A DNA stretch of 15,910 nt. It comes from an uncultured Acetatifactor sp. (GTDB taxonomy: Bacteria > Bacillota > Clostridia > Lachnospirales > Lachnospiraceae). Under the pieces are notes generated by a model that searched no databases, had not been told where the DNA came from, and saw nothing but the letters and a program-made list of their open reading frames with translations. The stretch spans positions 1 through 15,910 of the forward strand of contig CAKRTS010000031.1 in assembly GCA_934402315.1 (NCBI GenBank). The letters run 5' to 3'. The first letter of the stretch is position 1. Every line of letters starts with the position of its first letter. Below are positions 6,276 through 14,919 of this stretch, one piece after another. Both the position numbers and the translations under genes were made by a program.

Positions 6276-7364
6276 TTAGTACTCGCTATTGTCAAGATAC
6301 TTCATATAATTTACGACCATCAATGCAATCTTAAAGGTCAGCGCATCGTCGAAGTTCCTCAGATCCAGCCCGGTGCTCTTCTGGAGCTTTTCAATCCTGT
6401 ACACCAGTGTGTTTCTGTGTACAAAGAGTTGTCGGGAAGTCTCGGAGACGTTCAGATTATTTTCAAAGAATTTATTAATTGTATTCAGGGTCTCCTCGTC
6501 CAGATCACTCGGCACATTGTCTCCGAAGATCTCCTCAATAAATATCTTACAGAGATTGATCGGAAGCTGGTAGATCAGACGGCCGATTCCGAGCGTGCTG
6601 TATGCCGCCACATTTTTCTCTGCATAGAAGATCTTTCCGACATCAAGCGCCATCTTGGCTTCCTTATAGGATTTGGAAACATCCTTCAATTCCGGTACAA
6701 CCGTTCCGAATGCCACCTTGACGTTCATCATCGCCTCGCCGTTCACCATCGCCACGATCGTCTCGGCAATGTTCATAAGCTCTTCGTGTGAGGTATTCGG
6801 CTCCAGCGCTTTAATCAGAATGACACTGCTCTCATCCACCGCGGTAATATAGTCACCCGCCTGGCTGGAAAACATGCTCTTTAGAACCTCCGTCACGATT
6901 CCGTCCTTCTCGAGTCCCGTCTCCACAAGGAATACCGCTCTCGGCACCGACACTTCGATGTGCAGCTTCTTCGCCCTGTTATAGATGTCTACAAGCAGCA
7001 GATTATCCAGCAAAAGGTTCTGGAAGAAATTGTTCCTGTCAAATCTCTCCTTATAGGCAATCGCAAGATTCTGGATCTGACAAACTGCGATCTTTCCCAC
7101 CATGTAGACGTCTTCGCTGGTTCCCTTTGCAACCAGAATGTTCATCAGTTCGCCTTCATCAAGGATTTTCAGCAAATGATGCGTCCCTATTACCTGGCTG
7201 TCTGCCGGAGAATTGGCAAATCCGACAATCAGATCCCCATTGATGTCAATCTGATCGGTCGTCGAAGCCAGCGTTGCCCCGCCGAGATCATATACACACA
7301 AATCCACCTTTGTTATTGCTTTCAGCTCGTCAATGCTGGTCTGTATTGTCTGATTTGAAATCAT
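6276..7364 (-). CDS. CdaR/PucR-family transcriptional regulator
   Basis: A 362-residue DNA-binding regulator of the sugar-diacid (CdaR) type. The N-terminal half is a ligand-sensing part (VDLCVYDLGGATLAS, later a GTHHLLKI segment). A GGDEF-like or PucR linker region follows, and the C-terminal helix-turn-helix reads FFENNLNVSETSRQLFVHRNTLVYRIEKL, the PucR/HTH_30 signature. I start it at the ATG at 7364 because GGGAG lies five bases upstream. The in-frame ATG at 7391 has no ribosome site and sits almost at the predicted transcription start. Family members respond to carbohydrate or diacid signals; the ligand here is unknown. It lies just downstream of the ATPase gene but has its own promoter behind a strong terminator. 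Confidence 0.88.
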   Translation of the reverse strand: MISNQTIQTSIDELKAITKVDLCVYDLGGATLASTTDQIDINGDLIVGFANSPADSQVIGTHHLLKILDEGELMNILVAKGTSEDVYMVGKIAVCQIQNLAIAYKERFDRNNFFQNLLLDNLLLVDIYNRAKKLHIEVSVPRAVFLVETGLEKDGIVTEVLKSMFSSQAGDYITAVDESSVILIKALEPNTSHEELMNIAETIVAMVNGEAMMNVKVAFGTVVPELKDVSKSYKEAKMALDVGKIFYAEKNVAAYSTLGIGRLIYQLPINLCKIFIEEIFGDNVPSDLDEETLNTINKFFENNLNVSETSRQLFVHRNTLVYRIEKLQKSTGLDLRNFDDALTFKIALMVVNYMKYLDNSEY

Positions 7365-7399
7365 ATTCTCTCCCACACCTTTCCCTGTCATTATTACTC

Positions 7400-7428
7400 A
7401 TAATACCCGATTTTTTTATGCTCCGCAA
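7400..7428 (-). promoter_or_regulatory. Promoter of the CdaR-family gene
   Basis: On the minus strand TTGCGG (7428-7423), 17 bases, then TATTAT (7405-7400). The predicted start near 7393 gives a leader of about 30 bases to the ATG at 7364, which argues against a start at 7391. Confidence 0.6.
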
Positions 7429-7443
7429 GCATTTTCCTGTGTT

Positions 7444-7473
7444 GAAAAAAGAGGCGCTGTCACCAGCACCCCT
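7444..7473 (-). terminator. Intrinsic terminator of the sugar ABC ATPase gene
   Basis: On the minus strand AGGGGTGCTG pairs with CAGCGCCTCT over a GTGA tetraloop (7473-7450). This is ten pairs counting G-U, directly followed by six Ts. It lies 16 bases past the stop at 7489 and separates that gene from the CdaR gene. Confidence 0.9.
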
Positions 7474-7488
7474 TTGAAATATTTCAGC

Positions 7489-8601
7489 TTAGTTGGTAAT
7501 AACCTGCTCGGTTTCCTTATCGAATACATGAATCTTCTCGATATCAAATGCAAATCTGATGCTGTCACCAGGTCTTGCAGTTGTACGAGAGTCAACTCTT
7601 GCTGTGATCGGGAACTCATCGAGATCAAAGTACAGATAAACTTCTGCACCAAGAAGCTCGTATACCTTAACGGTAGACTCAAATACGCTCTGAGGTGAGC
7701 TCTCAATGAACATCTCGGAATCATATACATCCTCAGGACGAATACCGAAGGTAACAACCTTTCCGTCATAGCCGCCATCAATCAGCTTCTTGGACTTTGC
7801 AGGAGGCAGAGGAATGCTGTGACCTGCGATCTCAAGGTTAGCTGTGCTGCCGTTTATCTTAACGGTAGCATCAAGGAAGTTCATCTGAGGAGATCCCATG
7901 AATCCTGCAACGAACAGATTGCAAGGCTTCTCATACAGATTCTGAGGAGTATCAACCTGCTGGATAACACCGTCCTTCATAACAACGATTCTGGTACCAA
8001 GCGTCATAGCCTCAGTCTGGTCATGTGTAACGTAGATGATGGTGGTTCCCAGTCTCTGATGCAGCTTAGCGATCTCAATACGCATCTGTACACGCAGCTT
8101 TGCATCCAGATTGGACAAAGGCTCATCCATCAGGAATACCTTAGGGTTACGAACGATTGCACGACCCATGGCAACACGCTGTCTCTGACCACCGGACAGT
8201 GCCTTGGGCTTACGATCAAGAAGAGGAGTCAGATCAAGAATCTTAGCTGCTTCCTTAACCATCTTATCGATCTGATCCTTGGGAACCTTTCTAAGCTTCA
8301 GTCCGAATGCCATGTTGTCATATACGGACATATGAGGATACAGAGCGTAGTTCTGGAATACCATCGCGATATCACGATCCTTAGGCTCTACATCATTTAC
8401 AACTCTGTCACCGATCTTCAGCTCACCGGAAGAGATGTCTTCCAGACCTGCGATCATACGAAGGGTTGTGGACTTACCACATCCGGAAGGACCAACAAAG
8501 ATGATGAACTCCTGATCTGCAATCTGAAGGTTGAAATTCTTAACTGCTTCAAAGCCGTTAGGATATACCTTGCAAACATTTGTCAAAGATAAACTTGCCA
8601 T
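7489..8601 (-). CDS. ugpC: Sugar ABC transporter ATP-binding protein (UgpC/MsmK/MalK type)
   Basis: The ATPase subunit that powers carbohydrate ABC importers at the cytoplasmic face of the membrane. It has Walker A GPSGCGKST (37-45), Q-loop Q83, signature LSGGQ (135-139), Walker B VFLMDEP (155-161) and H193. A C-terminal OB/TOBE regulatory region (about 235-365) carries the FGIRPEDV segment typical of MalK/UgpC. The 370-residue length is normal. The ATG at 8601 has AGGAG seven bases upstream. No permease or solute-binding gene is next to it, and it has its own promoter and terminator. This fits the stand-alone MsmK-type ATPase shared by several sugar importers in Firmicutes; the glycerol-phosphate name should not be read as a substrate. 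Its codon use is more biased than its neighbours' by eye, suggesting high expression. Confidence 0.95.
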   Translation of the reverse strand: MASLSLTNVCKVYPNGFEAVKNFNLQIADQEFIIFVGPSGCGKSTTLRMIAGLEDISSGELKIGDRVVNDVEPKDRDIAMVFQNYALYPHMSVYDNMAFGLKLRKVPKDQIDKMVKEAAKILDLTPLLDRKPKALSGGQRQRVAMGRAIVRNPKVFLMDEPLSNLDAKLRVQMRIEIAKLHQRLGTTIIYVTHDQTEAMTLGTRIVVMKDGVIQQVDTPQNLYEKPCNLFVAGFMGSPQMNFLDATVKINGSTANLEIAGHSIPLPPAKSKKLIDGGYDGKVVTFGIRPEDVYDSEMFIESSPQSVFESTVKVYELLGAEVYLYFDLDEFPITARVDSRTTARPGDSIRFAFDIEKIHVFDKETEQVITN

Positions 8602-8670
8602 AAAAAACTCCTTTCACAATACAATCACTCGCCATTTGTAACGCGATTTCTCGTCGCTTGACCTAGAAAC

Positions 8671-8676
8671 AGTATA
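8671..8676 (-). promoter_or_regulatory. -10 element for the sugar ABC ATPase gene
   Basis: TATACT on the minus strand, about 70 bases before the ATG at 8601. No good -35 lies 16-18 bases upstream. The rest of the 236-base gap up to 8837 holds no gene I can support and no clear terminator for the gene ending at 8838, apart from a T-run near 8681-8686. Confidence 0.35.
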
Positions 8677-8837
8677 ACGAAAAAAGGTCACTGACGCCAT
8701 ACCACTATTCCACAAAGATTTTCCGGCAGATTGTATGTTTTGCTTATAAACTTATTATTTTTCCTCATCGCCTGTCATTTTACCCAAATTGCCGTCCATG
8801 TTCTTAGGCATATTTGCCAATCATTTTGAGCTTTCCA

Positions 8838-9557
8838 TTACTTGGTAACATCCTTGTCCGTCAGAGTCGGATCCAGCTCATCCTTGAAGATTCTCTCGTC
8901 CTCCTCCGGCTCCTTCTCCTCATCCGCCGGGGCATTGGCTGCCAGCGTCCGCTCCTCCAGCCCCTTGAAGAACTTGTTGTACAGCTTTGCCGATACCCAT
9001 GCCGGAACGGAGAGTCCGAACATCATGCAGATCGGCATAATCTGTACCACCGTGAAAAACAGCAGCGCCGGAATTGCATACATGATAACCATAAGGATTG
9101 TCTTGGGAAACTGCATCAGGCTCATCAGGAAAGCATTCTTAAGCGTTCTGAATATCGGATTTGCGAACTTTGCCTGCACCGGGAACACAAACATCATGGT
9201 AAATACCAGCATAATGGCAACCGCCATGATAACGCCCCACAGAATCTTGCTGAATTCGCCTTCGGAATTCCACATGATGTAAAAGTCGCCCGCAAGAACC
9301 GCAAATGCCACAAGAAAGATCAGCCAGATCAGCGTTGCCTGTCTGAAATTTTCCTTAAAGGACTTAAAAAAGCCCTTTGTGATATAGCATTCCTCGTTTC
9401 TGGCGATTTTCAGCGCCATGTAGTTCATCGCCGTCAGGGATGCCCCCGCCGTGATGACCGGCAGACAGCAGATCAGCGTGAGCACATTGAGCCACATCAG
9501 GTCTGCCATTTTGCCCAATGCCTGCATTAACGGACTATCCAGATTAAATAGTTTCAT
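8838..9557 (-). CDS. YesL/DUF624 family membrane protein
   Basis: A 239-residue integral membrane protein with about four hydrophobic segments (roughly residues 22-44, 74-95, 104-127 and 150-177). It opens MKLFNLDSPLMQALGKMADLMWLNVL, and CCLPVITAGASLTAM is the DUF624 hallmark. YesL proteins are usually found with carbohydrate ABC importers or glycan-use genes; their biochemical role is not established. The last 40 residues are a strongly acidic cytoplasmic-type tail. The ATG at 9557 has AGGAG six bases upstream. The gene lies 10 bases after the acetyltransferase and is the last gene of a three-gene unit; the next gene downstream is the sugar ABC ATPase. Confidence 0.9.
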   Translation of the reverse strand: MKLFNLDSPLMQALGKMADLMWLNVLTLICCLPVITAGASLTAMNYMALKIARNEECYITKGFFKSFKENFRQATLIWLIFLVAFAVLAGDFYIMWNSEGEFSKILWGVIMAVAIMLVFTMMFVFPVQAKFANPIFRTLKNAFLMSLMQFPKTILMVIMYAIPALLFFTVVQIMPICMMFGLSVPAWVSAKLYNKFFKGLEERTLAANAPADEEKEPEEDERIFKDELDPTLTDKDVTK

Positions 9558-9567
9558 TGCAATCTCC

Positions 9568-10059
9568 TTAGCGTTTAAAATTTTTTATCATTTCTGTAAC
9601 GCGGATACCGGAATATTCCTGCTCCGGTCTCACAACATAAAAACCAAGCTTTTTATAAAATCCAACGGCATAGGGAGCCGCCTTTACCGAGATAAACTGC
9701 TCTCCCGCCTCCCTCGCCAGATATTCGCAAAGTCGGTTCAGTATCGCTCTGCCCACACCCCGGCGATGATACTTTTCATCCACAAAAAGCAGAGAAAGGT
9801 GATTCCGGTTGCGGAGAGAGCCTGCACCGACCACCTCATCCCCGTCCAGAGCCACCATCATCTGGTACCGGCCTCTCAAAAAGGCCACATATAAGTCATC
9901 ATCCGTAATAAAGTCAAAAAAGTTTTTTATGCCCTCTCTGGTATAATCCTTCCCCTCAAATTTCAGGAAGGTCCGCCAGATCATCTTCATTGCTGGCGCC
10001 CACTCATTTTCTCTCGCCCAACGGATTGTCAGGGAGCGGCTTTCTTTCTCTGCGTCCAT
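9568..10059 (-). CDS. GNAT-family N-acetyltransferase
   Basis: A cytosolic acetyl-CoA-dependent acetyltransferase of about 163 residues. The acetyl-CoA-binding motif is clear: LLFVDEKYHRRGVGRAIL contains the R-x-x-G-x-G/A pyrophosphate loop. The C-terminal AAPYAVGFYKKLGF is the usual motif B. The substrate cannot be told. The start is taken as the ATG at 10059, which shares its A with the TGA of the upstream hydrolase (TGATG), a layout suggesting translational coupling. A GTG one codon earlier (10062) is also possible. It lies between the lipase-like gene and yesL in one unit. Confidence 0.88.
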   Translation of the reverse strand: MDAEKESRSLTIRWARENEWAPAMKMIWRTFLKFEGKDYTREGIKNFFDFITDDDLYVAFLRGRYQMMVALDGDEVVGAGSLRNRNHLSLLFVDEKYHRRGVGRAILNRLCEYLAREAGEQFISVKAAPYAVGFYKKLGFYVVRPEQEYSGIRVTEMIKNFKR

Positions 10060-11033
10060 CACCCACGCCGTCCTTCACTTCCACCGACCTCATTCTCCTG
10101 CAAGACGACATCCTTAAGCCAGTCATAGATGTCCTTCATGACTTCATCCCGGTTTGTCTCATTCAGCAGCTCATGCCGCGCGCCTTCATACAGCTTCAGA
10201 CGGATATTTTTCACACCTACACCGTTGAGGCTGTCATAGGCCTTTCGCACGCCTGCCCCATAATCCCCGACCGGGTCCGCCGTGCCCGAAATCATCAGCA
10301 CCGGAAGGTCTTTGGGCACTCTGGCAATGTTTTCATTCCTGTTCAGTCTGGCCGTCAGCTCTGTAAGTGTAAGAAAACCGTTGACCGTAAACACAAAGCC
10401 GCACATCGGATCCTTACGGTACCGGTCTACCCGCTCCGGATCTCTGCTGAGCCAGTCAGTATCGGTCCTGCGGTTTTCTATTCGGTCGTTATATTTTCCG
10501 AATGCCAGCTTGTCCATCAGCCTGCTGACATATTCCGACCCAAAGAGCACCTTCTGTATGCTGCCCAATATTCTTGCCATTGTCAGGCGCGTCTGGGGCT
10601 GCATTCCCGTGCCCATGATGATTGCCGCGCTGACACCTGTCCCATAGCGGAACATATAGTTTCTCACAATGAAGGAGCCCATGCTGTGCCCCATGATAAC
10701 ATACGGCACATCAGGGTAGAGCGCCTGCGTTGCCTTCTTGAGTCTGTGTACGTCGCGCACCAGCACCGTCGCGGGGTCCTGCTCGCAGAAATAACCGTAC
10801 TTTCCGTTCTCGCCGACAGACTTGCCGTGTCCCATGTGGTCTTCTCCTGTGACAACGCAGCCCTTTGAGGTAAGAAATTCCGCGAACTCCTCGTATCTCT
10901 CAAGGTACTCAGCCATTCCGTGCACGATCTGAACCACGCAGCAGATATTCTCTGCATCGTCCGGCGCGTACCGCACGGCATGCAGCTTACTCTTACCATC
11001 TCTGGAGTCGTAATAGAACTCTTCCTTTATCAT
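10059..11033 (-). CDS. Alpha/beta hydrolase, lysophospholipase or monoacylglycerol lipase type
   Basis: A 324-residue serine hydrolase of the PldB/Hydrolase_4 family. The nucleophile elbow GHSMGS gives S117, the acid is D253 in SGTADPVG, and the histidine is H287 in EGARHELLNE. HGMAEYLERYEEFAEFL (38-54) and the GEDHMGHGKS segment (63-72) are typical of this family, which cleaves lysophospholipids or monoacylglycerols. No signal peptide is seen, so it is probably cytosolic. I start it at the ATG at 11033 because GAGG lies six bases upstream; a GTG at 11045 would add four residues and lacks a site. It is the first gene of the unit with the acetyltransferase and yesL. Confidence 0.9.
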   Translation of the reverse strand: MIKEEFYYDSRDGKSKLHAVRYAPDDAENICCVVQIVHGMAEYLERYEEFAEFLTSKGCVVTGEDHMGHGKSVGENGKYGYFCEQDPATVLVRDVHRLKKATQALYPDVPYVIMGHSMGSFIVRNYMFRYGTGVSAAIIMGTGMQPQTRLTMARILGSIQKVLFGSEYVSRLMDKLAFGKYNDRIENRRTDTDWLSRDPERVDRYRKDPMCGFVFTVNGFLTLTELTARLNRNENIARVPKDLPVLMISGTADPVGDYGAGVRKAYDSLNGVGVKNIRLKLYEGARHELLNETNRDEVMKDIYDWLKDVVLQENEVGGSEGRRG

Positions 11034-11084
11034 AGCCCACCTCACAGCATTCCAACCCTATGTCAGTCAATTCGTCTTATTGCC

Positions 11085-11113
11085 AGTATAACTCATTTGT
11101 GATGAAATTTTAA
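11085..11113 (-). promoter_or_regulatory. Possible promoter of the hydrolase-acetyltransferase-yesL unit
   Basis: On the minus strand TTAAAA (11113-11108), a 17-base spacer and TATACT (11090-11085), about 52 bases before the ATG at 11033. The -35 matches consensus at four of six positions. Confidence 0.45.
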
Positions 11114-11128
11114 GTCTTTTCTGAAAAT

Positions 11129-12448
11129 TTAACGATCTGTTAACATATATTTTTTCTTATCCGCCACATTGATGTCCGTTCCGAGCTGCACTTCGATCAC
11201 GCTGAGCCTTGTATCCGCAATGATGGTGTGCTTGCAGCCCGCCGGCATAGTCACGACGCTTCCGGGGCGTACTCTGCGTTCCTCCCCGTCAAGGATGACT
11301 CTGCCCTCGCCGCTCATGACCGTCCATACCTCATCTCTGTGCTCATGGCTGTGATAGTGCAGCCGGTGCCCCGGCAGAAGCTCCACCTTGATCGTCATAC
11401 TGTCATGCTGTACATCCAGAACCGTAAAGCTCCCCCATGACTTTTCCGCATACATCACCTGCCCGGCGAGCTTGTCCACATACGGTTTTATGTAAGAGCT
11501 CTGCGCCTTGTCGGATACGATGATCCCGTCACTGCTCGCCGCAATTACCATACTCCTGCATCCCATGCACAGGATCGGAATGTTCAGTTCGTTCACCACA
11601 TGAGTATCGACACAGGTGTCATTCATGGTAACGTTGCCGACCGTATTGCTTCCCATCGCCTCCGTCAGGGTATTCCACGTTCCGAGATCCTTCCACGAAC
11701 CGCTGTAGCGAAGCACCTGTATGCTCTTCTCCTTCTCAACCACCGCATAGTCGAAGCTGATCTTTGTCTGGTCGGCGTAATGTGCATAAAGATCCCGATA
11801 ATCCTCAAAGTCCATCAGCTCATGCGCCTTGTCCAGCAGATAACCCAGGCGGAAGGCAAAGACGCCTCCGTTCCAGAGTGCTCCCTGTTCGAGATACTTC
11901 CGCGCCGTCTCTTCGTCCGGCTTCTCCCGGAAGGTTCTGACCGCACTGACACGCTCCTTCGACTCCGGGATAATATAACCGTACTTCTCGCTGGGATAGG
12001 TCGGCTCAATCCCCAGAAGGTTCATGTCCGCATCACCCTTCGCCGCCAGCGATGAAAGCTCCTTTAATGCCTCAAAATAAGTATTATCCACATAGGGATC
12101 GACCGGGCAGACTACAACCGCCTCATCCGTGCTGACACCCTTTTCATCATGCAGGTATGCAGCCGCCAGGCAGATCGCCGGAAAGGTATCCCTGCGTTCC
12201 GGCTCGACACATACATTCACTTTATTCTCCAGCTGGTTCAGTATCATGCTGACCTGCTTTTTGCCGGTCGCAATCGTCACCTCTGCCTCGGGATCAGCCG
12301 CAACGATCTGTCGGTAGACCCTCTGAACCATGGATTCCGCTTCACCGTCTTCGTTCTTCAAGACTTTGAGAAACTGTTTGGAGCGCACATTGTTTGACAA
12401 GGGCCATAATCTCTGACCCGAGCCGCCGGACAGCAGGATAATATTCAT
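11129..12448 (-). CDS. manC: Mannose-1-phosphate guanylyltransferase with cupin domain
   Basis: Makes GDP-mannose from mannose-1-phosphate and GTP. The nucleotidyltransferase signature [11 protein letters not shown] is at residues 8-18, with FREKPD (173-178) and WNGGVFAF (192-199) forming the sugar-phosphate site. The C-terminal cupin, [19 protein letters not shown], is the type II phosphomannose isomerase part, so the protein may be bifunctional. At 439 residues it is somewhat shorter than the usual 460-480. The expected P-S-D-H motif reads PVDPYV (115-120), keeping the aspartate but not the histidine. The ATG at 12448 overlaps the gmd stop by four bases (ATGA), with GAGAAGGG upstream. Its product is the substrate of Gmd, so the pair is one pathway operon. 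Confidence 0.95.
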   Translation of the reverse strand: MNIILLSGGSGQRLWPLSNNVRSKQFLKVLKNEDGEAESMVQRVYRQIVAADPEAEVTIATGKKQVSMILNQLENKVNVCVEPERRDTFPAICLAAAYLHDEKGVSTDEAVVVCPVDPYVDNTYFEALKELSSLAAKGDADMNLLGIEPTYPSEKYGYIIPESKERVSAVRTFREKPDEETARKYLEQGALWNGGVFAFRLGYLLDKAHELMDFEDYRDLYAHYADQTKISFDYAVVEKEKSIQVLRYSGSWKDLGTWNTLTEAMGSNTVGNVTMNDTCVDTHVVNELNIPILCMGCRSMVIAASSDGIIVSDKAQSSYIKPYVDKLAGQVMYAEKSWGSFTVLDVQHDSMTIKVELLPGHRLHYHSHEHRDEVWTVMSGEGRVILDGEERRVRPGSVVTMPAGCKHTIIADTRLSVIEVQLGTDINVADKKKYMLTDR

Positions 12449-13482
12449 ATTCCCTTCTCCCTCTTTGCAAGCGCTCTGTCGTGCTTTGCCATGATCTCAA
12501 CCAGCTCGGCATAAGAGGTCTTCTGCGGATTCCAGCCGAGCACCGTTTTTGCCTTAGTCGGGTCTCCCCATAGGTTATCCACATCCGTCGGGCGGAACCA
12601 CTGGGGATTTACACACACCAGCATCTTTCCGGTTGCCTTGTCATACCCCTTCTCATCTATGCCCGTACCTTCCCATCGAAGCTCAATTCCGTTCGCTCTG
12701 AACGCACGCTCTGTAAAATCTCTCACCGTGTGCTGCTCGCCGGTCGCAATGACAAAATCCTCGGGCGTATCGTGCTGAAGGATCATCCACATGCACTCCA
12801 CATAATCCTTCGCATAGCCCCAGTCACGAAGTGAATCCATATTTCCAAGCTCGAGATGATCCTGCAACCCTTCCGCAATCCTGCCTGCTGCCAGCGTGAT
12901 CTTTCTTGTCACAAAGTTCTCGCCGCGCCTCTCGGATTCATGGTTAAACAGAATGCCGTTGACCGCAAACATTCCATATGCCTCACGGTATTCCTTTGTG
13001 ATCCAGAATCCATACTGCTTCGCAACCGCATAAGGGCTGTAAGGATGGAACGGCGTTGTTTCTCTTTGCGGCACTTCCTCAACCTTACCATATAATTCAG
13101 ATGTCGATGCCTGATAAAATTTCGTCTTCTTCTCAAGCCCGAGAATCCTGACCGCCTCGAGAATACGAAGAACGCCGATCGCATCCACGTCACCGGAATA
13201 CTCCGGCACATCAAAGGACACCTGCACATGGGACTGTGCTGCCAAATTATAAATCTCGTCAGGCAGGACTTTCGCAATGATATTCATCAGAGACGCTGTA
13301 TCTGTGAGGTCTCCGTCATGAAGCGTAATCGCGTTTTGTGCGATCAGATGATCGATTCTCGCCGTATTTGCAATCGACGCGCGGCGGGTAATCCCATGAA
13401 CCTCATACCCCTTCTCCAGCAAAAATTCTGCCAGATATGATCCATCCTGTCCGGTAATACCGGTAATAAGAGCTTTTTTCAT
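12445..13482 (-). CDS. gmd: GDP-mannose 4,6-dehydratase
   Basis: Converts GDP-D-mannose to GDP-4-dehydro-6-deoxy-D-mannose, the branch point to GDP-L-fucose, GDP-D-rhamnose and related surface sugars. An extended SDR fold: the NADP-binding [14 protein letters not shown] is near residues 8-21, TSELYGK (127-133) gives the catalytic Thr and Glu, and YAVAK gives Y151 and K155. The [16 protein letters not shown] segment here reads [16 protein letters not shown], as in true GMDs. The 345-residue length is normal. The ATG at 13482 has GAGGA about nine bases upstream and a good promoter at 13557-13585. It overlaps manC downstream. No GDP-fucose synthase or GDP-rhamnose reductase lies in the window, so the end product is unknown. 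Confidence 0.96.
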   Translation of the reverse strand: MKKALITGITGQDGSYLAEFLLEKGYEVHGITRRASIANTARIDHLIAQNAITLHDGDLTDTASLMNIIAKVLPDEIYNLAAQSHVQVSFDVPEYSGDVDAIGVLRILEAVRILGLEKKTKFYQASTSELYGKVEEVPQRETTPFHPYSPYAVAKQYGFWITKEYREAYGMFAVNGILFNHESERRGENFVTRKITLAAGRIAEGLQDHLELGNMDSLRDWGYAKDYVECMWMILQHDTPEDFVIATGEQHTVRDFTERAFRANGIELRWEGTGIDEKGYDKATGKMLVCVNPQWFRPTDVDNLWGDPTKAKTVLGWNPQKTSYAELVEIMAKHDRALAKREKGI

Positions 13483-13556
13483 TATTTTGATTCCTCGTTC
13501 TTTCTTATTGTTCCGGGAAAGACTTATTCATACAATGCTTTTATGCGTTTTAAATC

Positions 13557-13585
13557 ATTATATATTATTTCGCTTATCTCCACAA
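13557..13585 (-). promoter_or_regulatory. Promoter of the gmd-manC operon
   Basis: On the minus strand TTGTGG (13585-13580), a 17-base spacer and a perfect TATAAT (13562-13557). It sits between the kinase gene's stop (13612) and gmd, with a leader of about 68 bases. No terminator is seen after the kinase gene, so read-through into gmd is also possible. Confidence 0.7.
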
Positions 13586-13611
13586 GCATTTGCAGATGAT
13601 CTCCAAATTAC

Positions 13612-14919
13612 TTATTTCTGCTTATAACTTAAATAGATACTCTGGCAGAATGCCTTTTCTTCCTCCCAGTATTCATAACTCCCTTCATACTCCTCCACAA
13701 TGCGGTATATACTCTCCATGCCGAAGCCATGCTTTTCCTTTTCCGGCTTACAGGTGGTAAGTTTGGGATTGTGCGCCATCACCGACTCCTCGATGCTGTT
13801 TTCCAGATAAATCTCCAATCCGGTATCCAACGCCCGCACCATCAGTTCCATTTCTTTTGTTCCATTCACCTTGAAACAGGCTTCCATCCCATTACTCAGC
13901 AGATTATCCATAAGATTGCCCAAGACCATACTGTCTATTTTCCATGGCTTTCCCAGCACTACATAACAAAAGTGAATGCCCTTCTCCCTGCACTTGGGTA
14001 TCGTCTTCATAAATGCAGCGTCCAATCCCTCATTTCCAGTATCCTGGGGCAGTTCCGGATAATTTTTCAGATCGCCATACAGCTTTTCCATATAGCTTTC
14101 TACCTCTTCGTACTTTCCGTTCTTCTGCATGCGATACAGCACGCCTAATGCTCCCTGCATATCATGCCGCCAATGATTGATTTCCCTGCCGACGCGGTAC
14201 ATATCCAGAAGTCCTTCCTTGCGTTCTTCCTCCCTCTTCTCCTGATACTGCTTCTCCAATTCCTCTTGCTGATATTTTCCCAACCGGTGATAAATTTCCA
14301 CCAAAAACACAACAATACCTGTCTCGTCTACCAATATTCCTATTGTCAGCCAATGCCTCTCGGAACGCCCAAATTCTCCCACTTCGAGGCAAAATAATCC
14401 CATTGCCAGAAGTGTCATCAGCATAAAAGCACCTGCTACGATCCAATTTTCCCTTTTATGAAAACCGGTCTGCTTACGCAATAATGCAGTGACAATTTTT
14501 CCCATTGAAAACTTCACCACTAAAGCAACTAAGGAGGCATAGAATAGCAGGTCTCCATTGATCTGCAACAACTCCTGCAGATTTTTCCCTGAAACAATCC
14601 CAAGTACATTAAAGATTGCATAGGTGCTAACCATAGCAATCAATACCCAAAGGACCCCCGCTATCAGAAAGTCCTGCGCTCTGCCCTCCAATGCTAAAAA
14701 AGCATAACCGACCAGCACCAGTCCATAAAAAAAGCCCAGCACATTTTCAAACTCTATTACCCAATTCAATGTCGTGACCGTAAGGAAATAAACAATACAG
14801 CCTATGGCAAAGTAGATCCACCTTCTGGCACCACAATATTTCTTTTGAAACCCATAGTCTATATATTCCATCGCCACGATCGCTGACGCAGCATTTATCA
14901 CATATTCACTGATCTCCAT
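13612..14919 (-). CDS. GHKL-type sensor histidine kinase (AgrC-like)
   Basis: A 435-residue membrane kinase. About six hydrophobic segments fill residues 33-210, followed by a coiled-coil-like Glu/Lys/Gln stretch (211-240), the phosphoacceptor region and a GHKL ATPase. The likely phospho-histidine is H252 in NHWRHDMQGAL. The N-box is NLMDNLLSNGMEA (335-347) and the G-box HGFGMESI (397-404). This is the layout of peptide-sensing kinases paired with LytTR regulators. The conserved Asn four residues after the histidine (HDxxN in relatives) is Gly here. I start it at the ATG at 14919, with AAGGAG five bases upstream; longer in-frame starts would run further into the regulator gene. It overlaps the regulator by 14 bp, so the two are cotranscribed. 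No peptide precursor or AgrB gene is visible. Confidence 0.9.
   Translation of the reverse strand: MEISEYVINAASAIVAMEYIDYGFQKKYCGARRWIYFAIGCIVYFLTVTTLNWVIEFENVLGFFYGLVLVGYAFLALEGRAQDFLIAGVLWVLIAMVSTYAIFNVLGIVSGKNLQELLQINGDLLFYASLVALVVKFSMGKIVTALLRKQTGFHKRENWIVAGAFMLMTLLAMGLFCLEVGEFGRSERHWLTIGILVDETGIVVFLVEIYHRLGKYQQEELEKQYQEKREEERKEGLLDMYRVGREINHWRHDMQGALGVLYRMQKNGKYEEVESYMEKLYGDLKNYPELPQDTGNEGLDAAFMKTIPKCREKGIHFCYVVLGKPWKIDSMVLGNLMDNLLSNGMEACFKVNGTKEMELMVRALDTGLEIYLENSIEESVMAHNPKLTTCKPEKEKHGFGMESIYRIVEEYEGSYEYWEEEKAFCQSIYLSYKQK

Noticed and set aside
8641..8660. Possible catabolite-control (cre) operator upstream of the sugar ATPase gene
   Set aside because: TGTAACGCGATTTCT resembles only half of the cre consensus and lacks the closing CA symmetry.
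8755..8811. An 18-residue minus-strand frame (MPKNMDGNLGKMTGDEEK) after yesL
   Set aside because: No ribosome site at a usable distance and too short to judge; likely chance.
4112..11052. A 13-base match (GAATGCTGTGAGG, minus strand) shared by the leaders of the acyltransferase and hydrolase genes
   Set aside because: A few 13-base matches are expected by chance in a window this size, and the match includes the common GAGG ribosome site.
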